Positions 1 to 10,380 of a stretch of 64,000 nt of DNA are shown here, piece by piece. The notes below the pieces were generated by a model that was not told the DNA's origin, searched no databases, and was given only the letters and a program-made list of their open reading frames with translations. A program made the position numbers and the translations under genes. Location: positions 1-64,000 of the forward strand of contig JAGFNK010000014.1 of assembly GCA_025769875.1 (NCBI GenBank), read 5' to 3'. The DNA is from Russula earlei (Eukaryota; Basidiomycota; Agaricomycetes; Russulales; Russulaceae). Positions within the stretch are counted from its first letter, which is position 1; each line of letters opens with the position of its first letter.

Positions 1-70
1 GAGACTATGTCGGCTTGTTTAATACAAATACTCTTACTGACGACCTCTAAGCCCTCTTCTAACAGCTACA

Positions 71-982
71 ATGTCGTCGTCTCAACCCTCTGCCCCTGTT
101 GTCCCCATCCTCGATGGTGCTATCTATGGTATTTGGTCAAAGGCTATGAAAGCCTACCTCATGTCCGTTGGACTGTGGGGTTATTGCAATGGCACTTTTG
201 AACTGCCTGCCATCCCTGCCCTTCCTCAGGCGCCTCTTCCCAAAGAGATTGCTGCCCAGGCTGTCGCTCTGGCAGCTGTGAAAGAATGGAACAAAGGGAA
301 TGATATGGCAGTCGGTCATATGGTCCTTAGATCAAGCATCGTGATCCAACAAGATCTTACATCTTTGGATAACGCTGAGACCATCTGGAATTGCCTAGAT
401 ACCCTTTATGGTATGGCGACTACCACCAGTATCTATAAGGACTTTAAAGAAGCCATCTCCATCCGCATTAACCTGAGCCAGCATCCTGGCCCACAAATGG
501 ATCAGATACACGCTGCATTCCAGCGCCTTACCACATCCTCCCTTATCATTCCTGATGCCTTACAGGCGCTCATCATGCTTGCAGCCATTCCCCCGAAATG
601 GGAAATGCTTGTCCACATCGTCACCCAGAACTATGAACTAGACGATCTTAGTCCAAAACATGTGCGAGAGGCTATTGTCTCTCAATATCAAACTGAGATC
701 AATCGTGGAACAAACAAAAAGCACAGCACACAAAAGCTCTCAGCTGTCAAGCGCAAGCACGGTGACCCCTCCTTCTCCAATCAGCAGCAGGGCAATAAGC
801 CCAAGTGCGATGAAGATAAGGACAAGCGCCAGCGTGGCAAGCACAGCAGCAAAGGAAAAGGGAAAGGCAAGGAGAAGGCTGATAACAGCCATGGTCCCGG
901 ACACTCCCACATTGCGGACGTTGCCGCACTCCCACTCCCGACCATTACCACCATCGCCCATCTGGGTCCTTCGGGGATCTAA
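71..982 (+). CDS. Copia-A Gag protein
   Basis: 303-residue open frame starting at the first ATG after the leader. Residues about 10-210 match the UBN2-type Gag seen in copia elements (an early W-S-K-A-M-K motif, then a helical core). The C-terminal third is strongly basic, with Lys/Gly-rich runs at about residues 240-275. I see no CCHC zinc knuckle, so RNA binding probably relies on the basic tail. The frame ends at TAA 980-982 but stays open immediately after it through the protease, so the stop is either a single inactivating mutation or a readthrough site. Confidence 0.85.
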   Translation: MSSSQPSAPVVPILDGAIYGIWSKAMKAYLMSVGLWGYCNGTFELPAIPALPQAPLPKEIAAQAVALAAVKEWNKGNDMAVGHMVLRSSIVIQQDLTSLDNAETIWNCLDTLYGMATTTSIYKDFKEAISIRINLSQHPGPQMDQIHAAFQRLTTSSLIIPDALQALIMLAAIPPKWEMLVHIVTQNYELDDLSPKHVREAIVSQYQTEINRGTNKKHSTQKLSAVKRKHGDPSFSNQQQGNKPKCDEDKDKRQRGKHSSKGKGKGKEKADNSHGPGHSHIADVAALPLPTITTIAHLGPSGI

Positions 983-3900
983 CAATGTACCGTCCCGACT
1001 GCGACTGACCCTCGCAAACGCACTCACGGCCCTTACAAGGCCTTAAACAAAGCACTTGATCTTGCTGACGATCTTGGGGTAACTCCCACTATACAGACAG
1101 TCAAGACCCTCGAGCAGCGGATCTCGACTCAATCCACTGCCTCGACAAGTGCAGTCAAACTTCCGTCGCCCGTCCCTGACCCCATGGACCAGGACGATAG
1201 CGACTTTGCGCAAACAAACATGTCAGATTTATTCGACATATATGACGGTATCCCAGAAGGTGCTGCCACCCCTGAGCGTGCTCCGACTCCGTCGGATGAA
1301 GCGCTTGATTGGGGCAGCGACCCCAAAGATAACGAAGCATGCGTGCGCCTCCCTCTCTCCTTTCACTCGCTAAAGAACCTATTAGCATCTCCCCAGCCCC
1401 AAAGCGGGCTAGATATGTTTAATAAGTGTTTGCTTGTATCATACAATGTACAAATTAGCGAAGGGACTACTTCCCTTCAAAGTGGATGTAACAAAAATTG
1501 TTCGAGATGTAGAGGAAAGCACGACTTGAGTAAAATGGGATCCTTATGGCTCCTTGACTCTGGCGCATCCGCACACTTCACCTTCGAAATAAAAGACTTT
1601 ATAGAGTATACGCTGGCTTTGCCGCACGAAAGATCCCCTGTTAAAACTGCCGATAACACTATATATGTGGAAGGCAAAGGCGCTGTGTTGCTTTGGCACA
1701 CTGTCAACTCTAAAACGGTTGTCACGTGCATTTCTCCTGTTCTCTATATTCCGAAAATTAACACTCGGATATTATCTATGGGGGAGTTTTTACAACAAGG
1801 GATGCATGCATTAGGGAATAGAAATCATATTTCCCTACGAGAGGACGGACGTATAATCCTGTCCTCTTACCCCTTATTCCTGGGTCAAACCACGTATTGG
1901 TTAGATGCCTCAATTGAAAGCGCGCAAGCGCATTCTCTTATCTACGTGGTAGATTATGATGTCATACACCGACGCCTTGGCCACCCATCTAAGGATGTTG
2001 TAACACATGCTAAGACACATACCAAGGGTCTCCCTGAAGACCTGAAAATCCCTCAGGAACAGCCGGTATGTCCTGGCTGTGCGCAAGGCAAGATGCCTGC
2101 ATCTGCGCACCCCCCTTCTGAAACTCGTGCTTCTGCACCATTCGAGCGTATCCACTTGGACCTGAAGAGTTTCCCTGTGAAGTCGTATCATAAGTACGAA
2201 TATTTCATCAGCTTCATTGACGATTATTCCTCCTATGCATGGATCACACTCTTAAAAAATAAAAAGTCGACCATAATGGCCGTCAAGCAATTCCTTGCTA
2301 TGGTGAAAAACCAATACAAAGCAGGAATCAAAGAGTGGATGTCCGATGCTGGCGGAGAATACAAGTCCGAGGCCTTTGATAACGTCCTGAAGGACGAAGG
2401 AATTAAAATCCTGCAAAGTGCCCCATACACTCCACAACAGAATGGACGCGCAGAGCGCTTTATGCGCACTGTAATGGACAAAGCTCAGGCAATGCACCTT
2501 GAAGCTTGTCTACCTCCTTCCTGGTGGGAATTTGCAGTGAATCATGGGACACACTGTTACAATAGGACACCTGCCAGACGCCTTCAATGGCGTACACCCT
2601 ACGAAGTCCTAAGAAACGAGGTCCCTGATATCTCACACCTCAGAGTATTTGGTTGCGGTGCATATGTGCACATTCCAGAAAAAGCGTCGAGTCAATAAGC
2701 TTTCGCCTAAAAGCGAGCTTATGATCTACCTTGGTCACACTGAGGGGATCAAAGCCTCACTCTTCATGAGGCTCCCAAATAATACGCTTTACACTAATGC
2801 TACCACCCTGTACGATGAGACCCTGTACCCCAAATGCGACAAAGCGCACACTAAAGGTACCATGCAGATAAATGAACCGTGTGAGGAACTACTGCAACAA
2901 CCTGTCGAAGACACCATTCCTGGTGTTGACGACCCATTCCCTACAATTAAAAGTGAGGACAATGAGCAGCCTATACAGGCGCCAGAAGAAGAGGAACGCG
3001 AGCAAATGCCCGTCCCTCCTACACCGTCCCCTCCTCCTGTTGAAGAGCCTGTACCTCTTCGAAGGTCTCAGTGGTTGAGGAAAGTACCTACCCGTCCAGG
3101 CAACGTCTATGGTGAACGCAGACACCCCACAGAAGTGGAAAAAGACGTTCGGCGCACACGCACATGGAGAACAATGACAGAAAACCAACCAGGTAGCTCC
3201 GGTGAGGGTAGTACGTCAGGATCGGCCGCGCCAGGCCCTTACCCTCCTGTCGTCCTTGACGATCAACCGCCGCAAGCCTCTGAGGATGAGGTAGAAGACA
3301 TTCTACATCTAGCAAGGGAAGGGGGAGTCAAATTTCTGAACTATCTGCTCGCCCAAGCAGTTCCACTGAGTTCAGATCCACCTGATACTGCGAAGATTTG
3401 TGAATGGACCTTTAGGGACATTCTGCGAATGCCAAGTGAACTCCAAAAGGAGTGGAAAGATGCTTGTCGCGAGGAGTTGGAATCCCTCTGCAGACGCAAA
3501 GTCTTCGAACTAGTTGATCCTCCCAAGGATCACAAAATAATTAAAAATAGATGGGTATTTGACCTTAAGTCTGATGGTCGTAAAAAAGCCAGACTAGTCA
3601 CCAAAGGCTTCTCCCAAGTAGAAGGCATTGACTATGACGAAATATTCTCACCCGTGGTACGGTTTGAGACAGTCCGCCTGATGATTGCGCTCGCAGCGCT
3701 CAAAAATTGGCACATTAGTGGACTAGACGTCAAGACTGCCTTTCTCTACGGTGAGCTCGATGAAGAGCTCTATATGGAGCAACCTGAGGGCTTCAAAATA
3801 AAAGGACAAGAGTGCAAAGTCATGCGCCTTAAACGCGCAATATATGGACTCAAGCAAGCGGCACTTGCTTGGTGGAAAGCCCTTGACAAGTCCATGGCCT

Positions 3901-4925
3901 CGCTCGGCCTTATTCGCCTTATGTCTGACTCTGGGCTCTTTGTTAGTAAAGACAAGAGCATCATAGCCATTGTCTATGTTGATGATGTGCTCTTCTTTGG
4001 AGCAGACAAAAAACAAATCAATAAAACAAAGGAGCGCTTCATGAAGCTCTGGGAATGTCGAGATCTGGGCGATGCCCAAGAATTTCTACGCATGCGCATC
4101 ATACGCAAGTCTGGGCAAATACATCTGGACCAGACTGAGTATCTAAGGAAAGTGCTGCAGCGTTTCGACTTGCTTAATGCAAACCCTGCTCCTACTCCGC
4201 TACCAGAGGGCTATCACCCCTCTCCCAACACTTCCACTGCTGACCCAGCCTTGCGGTCAAAATTCCAGCAGGTTATAGGATCACTCCTATACATAATGCT
4301 TGGAACGCGTCCAGACATAGCCTTTGCTGTCACAAAGTTGTCGCAACATGCTGCCAATCCCTCAGAGGATCATTTAAATCGTGCATACTATATTTGCCGA
4401 TACCTCCTGGGAACCGCCAATTATGCCTTGGTCTATGATGGACCATCTAATGGCGGTCTAATGGCATATGCTGACTCTGACTGGGCTTCTGATCCGACTA
4501 ATCGGAAGTCCACTACAGGCTATATGGTGAACCTGGCTGGAGCAATATTTTCATGGAACTCACAAGCGCAGAAAACAGTCGCGCTCTCCTCCACTGAAGC
4601 CGAGTACATGTCGCTCTCTGACACGAGCAGACAGTTAGTTTGGATTAAATCCTTACTAACAGAACTTGGCATCAAACTTGCTCCCATCCCACTGTTCGGT
4701 GATAACCAAGGCTCAATATTCTTAGCCTCCAACCCTGTGCAAGAAAAGCGCATCAAACACATTGATTTGCACTATCACTTCATTCGTGAAGTCATACAAA
4801 ATAAACAGGTGGAGCTATTCTTTATTGAAGGGGCTAACAACCCAGCCGACATGTTCACCAAGAACCTTGGTCGCATCAAGTTCCTCAAATTCAGGGAGCA
4901 ACTAGGACTAACATTCTACCCCTGA
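983..4925 (+). pseudogene. Copia-A Pol (protease, integrase, RT, RNase H), one frameshift
   Basis: The frame continues from Gag without an ATG. It carries the protease (LLDSGASAHF, near 1550), the GAG pre-integrase zinc-binding segment (H...H...CPGC, near 1970-2085), and the integrase core with DDYSSYAW, SDAGGEYKS and NGRAERF. At the A run 2679-2683 the reading moves to another frame (open to 4925). That frame holds the RT (RLVTKGFSQVEGIDY, then YVDD near 3980) and the RNase H (YADSDWASD, STEAEYMS, DNQGS). Domain order and spacing are normal for copia. All catalytic motifs are visible, so only the stop at 980 and the A-run indel separate this copy from a full polyprotein. Confidence 0.9.
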
Positions 4926-4962
4926 ATGTGGGAAAATGCTCACGGCATCTACCGATGCACTT

Positions 4963-4974
4963 AGCAAGGGGGAG
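4963..4974 (+). other. Polypurine tract of Copia-A
   Basis: Purine run AGCAAGGGGGAG directly abutting the TGTTG start of the 3' LTR, the expected site for plus-strand priming. Confidence 0.75.
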
Positions 4975-5359
4975 TGTTGAACCAGAACCCGAACGGATCA
5001 AAGAAGGCGAAGACCTTCATACAAGGTTCAAGATCCACTCATAGATGTTACATGTTAGACAGAACTTTGGTATATGTGCTTATGGCAATAGGGTTACGCA
5101 TAGTACGCTATCTATCACAAGATGCAGCCTTATGCTGCGTCTAGAACGTTTCCACATCACGCGTCACTTAATGCACGATATAGTGGACACCTGTAGTCAC
5201 CTCTTTTGGACTTAGGAACAGCCCTGGGTCATAGAGGTATAAATACCATACTTGTAGACAAGTATACACATCGCTCTACACCCCAATATCACTTGAGCAT
5301 TAGCACAACCTCTAAGGTGGGTTGCTTGGCCTGTTAGCTGCGCTCTATGCTGCGCAACA
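4975..5359 (+). repeat. 3' LTR of Copia-A (385 bp)
   Basis: Bounded by the short inverted repeat TGTTG...CAACA. It begins immediately after the polypurine tract and carries a TATA-like box at 5238-5245 (TATAAATA), consistent with the U3 promoter. The partner LTR is off the left edge, so divergence cannot be judged. Confidence 0.85.
5238..5245 (+). promoter_or_regulatory. TATA-like box in Copia-A LTR
   Basis: TATAAATA inside the LTR, about 120 bp before its 3' end; the likely U3 core promoter element. Confidence 0.5.
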
Positions 5360-5483
5360 GAATTGACTCAGCTCAGATTACAAAACAAAATATTTTTAAA
5401 CAATTGATTGATTTGTTGCCCTCTCCTCATGCATCACATTATTGTAAATATGTCAACCCAAACAATTAGAAATTAGGTGAATG

Positions 5484-7220
5484 CTTACTGTCGTTTTCAC
5501 GTGACCTTGCACTTGCCATTTTTGGATGTCATTTCGAGTGCAAAAATAAAACTGCTATATCTCAACAGTTTCTCAACAGATTGCCTTGAAACTTTGACAG
5601 TAGAACCTTATATGCTGTATCTAGGTGCAGCTAAAATATGGGAGCCTAATATTTAGTTCTTGAAATGTCGATTTTCAGGTGGTGACATGAGTGCAAAACT
5701 TTGAACTGCCATATCTCAACTGTTTCTGAACCAATTGACTTGAAACTTCAACAGTGGGATCCCATGTACTGTATCTAGGTGCAGCCCAAGAGTTGGGGTC
5801 TGATTCTTAGTTTTTGAAGTTTCGGTTTTTGGGTGTGATCTGAGTTCAAAATTTTGATCTGCCATATCTCAACCATTTCTCAATAGATTGCCTTGAAACG
5901 TGGACAGTGGGACCTTATATACTGTATCTGGGTGCAGCGAAAATATGGGAGCCTAATATTCAGTTTTTGAAGTTTCAATTTTTGGGTGCTGAGCTGCATG
6001 CAAAATTTCGTACTGCCATGTCTCAACCATTTCTCAATGGATTGTCTTGAAACTTGGACAGTGGAACCTCATGCACTGTAGCTAGATGTTTCACTCGTTG
6101 GATGTTCACGTTTTTGGGTGCCAACCCCAAGCATGATAATATTACATTATCCCTACAGCTGAATCCATCCATGATATGATATGACTATTACAACTGTACT
6201 GGGCGAGAAGGGTACACTTAAGTTCATGGGGCTGGACAAGGACTGAGGGAAGAGTGAAAGAGACAAAATTGAAATGATGATGCAAGGCGTGCGTCAAGGC
6301 AGCAATAGGCATCGGCACAGGTACATGTGCATGTAGCTTCTTCAGTGAGTCTTCAGCCTCGTGCGCGCGTGGTCACATCATCACAAAGGGGGGTGTGCAC
6401 GTTCTGAGGTGTTGCAATGCGTTGGAACGTGGGCACAGTGCTGGGAAGCAGGAGGGAGGAGTGTGCTTGCATCGTGTGTCAAATGTGTCGTCACGACATG
6501 GTGTTGCCAGGCGTCGGCCGTGTTGCTGATATTGGTGCTGCTGCTGTTGTTGTTGTTGATCCTGGTGCTGCTGTCATGGCAGAGGCTGAGGCATGGTCAT
6601 TTGAGGCAATGGGGTGGCGAGAGGCAAGGGTGTAGGCGATGGCGTTATGGAAAGGCGTGAGCATCTGAGGGGGTGACTTGCATGTTGCTCGTGCTGTCAT
6701 CTTGTGGGCGCGGCGACAAGGTCTTCGCCACTGCAGGTGATGGCAGCGCTTGTGGGTGAGGTTGTACGTATGGATGGGGATGCGGTGGAAGGGGAGGAGT
6801 GGTGCGGCGTGGTGCTTGCATCGGTGACTTCTCCTGTGGCGACATCATGGTGGCGGCTGGTGATCTTTCTGTGGGGCGGCATCGAGGTAATGATGGGCGA
6901 TGCTGGATGTGTGGGAACCGCAGGGACAACAGGAGCAGGTGATGTGAAAGGATGACATTTCAGCAACCGTACCCACTGTTATGGGGCAGGGTGGGGAATG
7001 TGGTGGTGTGGGCTTTGCCTGGAGTCGCATAGAAGTGCGGCTGTGTGTGCGCATACATTGGGCAGCAGAGAGGTGATGTCATGCCGGGTGGGAGAGCGGG
7101 TAAACGCGTGCATGCACCGAGGGGGTCCAGGGGGCGTGATCCATTCGTTGTGAAGGGAAGTAGGATGTTCACATCCTCAGAAAGCACCGAAGAGTGTCCT
7201 GCCGGTGAGAAGGGACGAGC
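5484..7220 (+). repeat. Left arm of the giant inverted repeat (1737 bp)
   Basis: Pairs with 7622-9361 in reverse complement along its whole length. The outer ~0.75 kb includes four 154-bp subrepeats. The inner ~0.9 kb is GC-richer and includes a CTG-rich run near 6535-6570, mirrored by a CAG-rich run near 8270-8305. Confidence 0.9.
5551..6100 (+). repeat. Four ~154-bp tandem subrepeats in the left arm
   Basis: The phrase CTGCCATATCTCAAC and its variants recur at 5551, 5705, 5858 and 6012, each followed by a TTGAAAC segment, an ACAGT segment and (in the first three) a TATCTAGGTGCAGC-like segment. The spacing is 153-154 bp. Units differ from each other more than the two arms do, so the tandem array is older than the arm-to-arm match or has been homogenised with it. 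Confidence 0.85.
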
Positions 7221-7621
7221 ATGACATGTCCACAGCAATGTCGCTCAGAGGTGCCTTGGACTCCGATGTTGAGGATGCAAGAAGTAGACCTGTCTCTTCA
7301 AAGGTCTCCCAGATTGCCATCATTTGATACAAATCATCCTGCTTCCTGTTGCGGTTGCCTCCAGGAGAGACCTGGGTGATACAGGCTGGGTGGGATCAGC
7401 CAAAGGTACACGCACAATGTCACCACCACTTGGATAAGCAATATGTAGATTCAAATAGTGTGAGAATGTGTGAGTAAGCACTCCAGTGCTAGTGCTAGCA
7501 TGCACAAGTGGAAATCTGGAACCACGATTGTGAATACAAGATTACAGATAGGAAAACAAGAGAGAGAAGAGACAAGCAATCTGACTTATTCCTACATAGG
7601 TCTCCTGGTGCTTTTCTTATA
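7221..7621. other. Unique loop between the inverted-repeat arms
   Basis: About 400 bp with no counterpart in either arm and no supported gene. It is the single-stranded loop if the arms pair as DNA or RNA. Confidence 0.7.
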
Positions 7622-9361
7622 GCTCATCCCTTCTCACCGGCAGGACACTCTTCGGCGCTTTCTGAGGATGTGAACATCCTACTTCCCTTCACAACGAATG
7701 GATCACACCCCCTGGACCCCCTCGGTGCATGTGCGCATTTACCCGCTCTCCCACCCGGCATGACATCACCTCTCTGCTGCCCAATGTATGCACACACACA
7801 GCCGCACTTCTATGCGACTCCAGGCAAAACCCACACCACCGCATTCCCCACCCTGCCCCGTAACAGTGGGTATGGTTGCTGAAATGTCATGCCTTCACAT
7901 CACCTGCTCCCATCGTCCCTGCAGTTCCCACACATCCAGCATTGCCCATCATTACCTTGACGCCGCCCCACAGAAAGATCACCAGCCGCCACCATGATGT
8001 CGCCACAGGAGAAGTCACCAATGCAATCACCACGCCACACCACTCCTCCCCTTCCACCGCATCCCCATCCATACGTACAACCTCACCCACAAGCGCTGCC
8101 ATCACCTGCAGTGGCGAAGACCTCATCACTGCGCCCACAAGATGACAGCACAAGCAACATGCAAGTCACCCCCTCAGATGCTCACGCCTTTCCATAACGC
8201 CATCGCCTATGCCCTTGCCTCTCGCCACCCCATTGCCTCAAATGACCACGCCTCAGCCTCTGCCATGACAGCAGCACCAGGATCAATGACAACAACAGCA
8301 GCAGCAGCACCAATATCAGCAACACAGCTGACACCTGGCAACACCACGTTGCAATGACACATTTGACACACAACACAAGCACACTCCTCCCTCCTGCTTC
8401 CTAGCACTGTGCCCGCATTCCAACGCATTGCAACACCTCAGAACATGCACACCCCCCTTTGTGATGATGTGACCATGCACACGCGAGGCCGAAGACTCAC
8501 TGAAGAAGCTACACACACATGTACCCGTGCCAATGCCTATTGCTGCCTTGACGCACGCCTCGCGTCATCATTTCAATTTTGTCTCTTTCACTCTTCCCTC
8601 AGTCCTTGTCCAGCCCCATGAACTTAAGTGTGCCCTTCTCACGCGGTACAGTTGTAATAGTCATATCATATCATGGATGGATTCAGCTGTAGGGATAATG
8701 TAATATTATCATGCTTGGGGTTGGCACCCCAAAACATGAACATCCAACAAGTGAAACATCTAGCTACAGTGCATGAGGTTCCACTGTCCAAGTTTCAAGA
8801 CAATCCATTGAGAAATGGATGAGACATGGCAGTACAAAATTTCACACGCAGCTCGGCACCCAAAAATTGAAACTTCAAAAACTGAATATTAGGCTCCCAT
8901 ATTTTCGCTGCACCCAGATACAGTATATAAGGTCCCACTGTCCACGTTTCAAGGCAATCTATTGAGAAACGGTTGAGATATGGCAGATCGAAATTTTGAA
9001 CTCAGATCACACCCAAAAACTGAAACTTCAAAAACTAAGAATCAGACCCCAACTCTTGGGCTGCACCTAGATACAGTACATGGGATCCCACTGTTGAAGT
9101 TTCAAGTCAATTGGTTCAGAAACAGTTGAGATATGGCAGTTCAAAGTTTTGCACTCATGTCACCACCTGAAAATCGACATTTCAAGAACTAAATATTAGG
9201 CTCCCATATTTTAGCTGCACCTAGATACAGCATATAAGGTTCTACTGTCAAAGTTTCAAGGCAATCTGTTGAGAAACTGTTGAGATATAGCAGTTTTATT
9301 TTCGCACTCAAAATGACATCCAAAAATGGCAAGTGCAAGGTCACGTGAAAACGACAGTAAG
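7622..9361 (-). repeat. Right arm of the giant inverted repeat (1740 bp)
   Basis: Reverse complement of 5484-7220. Small length differences and scattered substitutions separate the arms, including substitutions that change the mirrored open frames. This suggests the arms have drifted since they formed. Confidence 0.9.
8750..9297 (-). repeat. Four ~154-bp tandem subrepeats in the right arm
   Basis: Mirror image of the left-arm array, read on the minus strand, with the same unit order from the outside inward. Confidence 0.85.
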
Positions 9362-9424
9362 TAAGCTGCACGGTGGTGGGTCGGTGACAGTACAAGCTGG
9401 CCAGTCCCTGTTGCCATATACCTC

Positions 9425-9575
9425 GGCTCAGGTATGGCTCAGGCTTGGCTCCAGGTGGTTTCCAACCTAAGCCGGTGCCAACACTTGCCGCGAGCCGTTG
9501 AACGGCTTACCGCTCAGATACGGCTCAGGCTCGGCTCCAAGCGGTTTCGAGCCGAAGCCGGTGAAAGCACTAAGT
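9425..9575 (+). repeat. Two ~87-bp tandem copies of a GGCTCAGG-rich unit
   Basis: The segment GCTCAGGTATGGCTCAGGC at about 9427 reappears with a few changes at about 9513, followed in both by a GGCTCCA..GGTTT..AAGCCGGTG..AGCACT-like tail. Function unknown. Confidence 0.7.
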
Positions 9576-9710
9576 TCTGTGCGCAAGGTTCTGTTCCATT
9601 TACATTATTGTTCCGTCATGATTTAATGGATGGATAAACCCACTCATCGTGATCGTGATCCTTATCCTGCACTGAGGGACAAAGGGTACTAGTAGGTGGA
9701 CACGCCCCCG

Positions 9711-9717
9711 TATAAAG
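9711..9717 (+). promoter_or_regulatory. TATA box of SSP copy 1
   Basis: TATAAAG followed by a CAATGCCT segment. The same pair precedes the other three SSP copies (minus strand, at 30136-30142, 41361-41367 and 43168-43174), 120-165 bp upstream of each start codon. Confidence 0.65.
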
Positions 9718-9835
9718 TCAATGCCTGCAATTACAGTTGTACCCCCAACATACTACCAGGTACTGGCTACCGAAAGTCTTCCCAAATCTTCTACCCCGCT
9801 ATCTTGTTTACACCCCGACAACATATTCACTAACA

Positions 9836-10022
9836 ATGCGAACCTCTGCCGTTGCGATATTCTGCCTCACCGTTGGCATCACTCTGTCATTCGCGCTTCC
9901 ATCAGGGTACGCCAATCTCTTTAACTCCTCTTTCTCCCCTGAAATCGACATTACCTTGCAAAAATAGAAATGTGAATTCCGGCCTGGCAAAACCTTACTT
10001 CACCAAAGGATCTCCCACCTGA
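9836..10022 (+). CDS. Small secreted protein family, copy 1 (truncated)
   Basis: Model join(9836..9906, 9968..10022), 41 residues. Exon 1 encodes a signal peptide that starts MRTSAVAIFCLTVG and ends near FALPSG. The intron 9907-9967 begins GTACGC, as in the three other copies of this family (29977, 41201 and 43007, minus strand). Its 3' end AAAATAG differs from the TTGCAG/TTGTAG of the others. The second exon is short and stops at 10020, whereas the others encode 59-108 residues there. No cysteines remain after cleavage. Homology of exon 1, intron start and promoter is clear; function is unknown. A downstream open frame (10009-10380) may be part of the same transcript through another splice. 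Confidence 0.6.
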
Positions 10023-10380
10023 TATACGGCGCAAGCTGGATGATGAAATATATGCGCCTTTGTCCGTGGCCAACCATAATATATTTGTCGCCGCACACAC
10101 CCATGGACCTCATTCCATAGAATTTTCGAAAGCGCGAATGGATCATTTCATAGCCTCGCGACCTTTGGAGATGTTGCTGAAGGAAATCAACCAACAGACT
10201 CCGACCAAGAAGGGTATAATTGCGTTGGACTTCCTGGACGAAGTGCGGCTCATGAGTCACGACGAGTTAAAGGAGATGCGAAAGACATGTCCCGAGAAGA
10301 CACTGACTGTGTTAGCCATTACTTCGTCTGGCATACTACTATACCTGTGCCCTCAGGCAAATTGGCCAAGACATGTCTAG
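10009..10380 (+). CDS. Hypothetical open frame downstream of SSP copy 1
   Basis: About 123 codons open from DLPPDIRRKLDDE to a TAG at 10378. It has no ATG near its 5' end, so if expressed it is probably a later exon of the gene starting at 9836. The composition is that of an ordinary soluble protein: mixed charge, a helical stretch around FIASRPLEMLLKEINQQ, a hydrophobic C-terminus. I recognise no family. Confidence 0.3.
   Translation, partial: DLPPDIRRKLDDEIYAPLSVANHNIFVAAHTHGPHSIEFSKARMDHFIASRPLEMLLKEINQQTPTKKGIIALDFLDEVRLMSHDELKEMRKTCPEKTLTVLAITSSGILLYLCPQANWPRHV

Larger units (their letters stand above)
1..5359 (+). mobile_element. Ty1/copia LTR retrotransposon, 5' LTR outside window (Copia-A)
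   Basis: The domain order Gag, protease, integrase, reverse transcriptase, RNase H is that of Ty1/copia. A purine-rich tract (4963-4974) comes before an LTR that starts TGTTG and ends CAACA. The 5' LTR and primer-binding site lie left of the window. Gag and pol share one frame, interrupted by a TAA at 980-982 and by a frame change in an A run at 2679-2683. This copy is therefore nearly intact but cannot make one continuous Gag-Pol. The five bases after the LTR (GAATT, 5360-5364) would be one half of the target duplication. Confidence 0.93.
5484..9361. mobile_element. Foldback-like element: giant inverted repeat
   Basis: 5484-7220 reappears as its reverse complement at 7622-9361. The outer ends match from CTTACTGTCG (left) to CGACAGTAAG (right). 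The inner ends match up to GAGAAGGGA near 7215 and its complement at 7626. The segments I compared differ by scattered single bases, so the arms are close but not identical. I find no transposase or other recognisable protein: the open frames inside are mirror images in low-complexity DNA. The structure (very long TIRs built partly of tandem subrepeats, with a short unique middle) resembles foldback elements. I could not find a convincing target-site duplication. Confidence 0.85.

Noticed and set aside
6361..8621. Many 60-124-codon frames on both strands inside the foldback element
   Set aside because: They are mirror images of each other in low-complexity sequence, with no motif and no start context; shadows of the inverted repeat.
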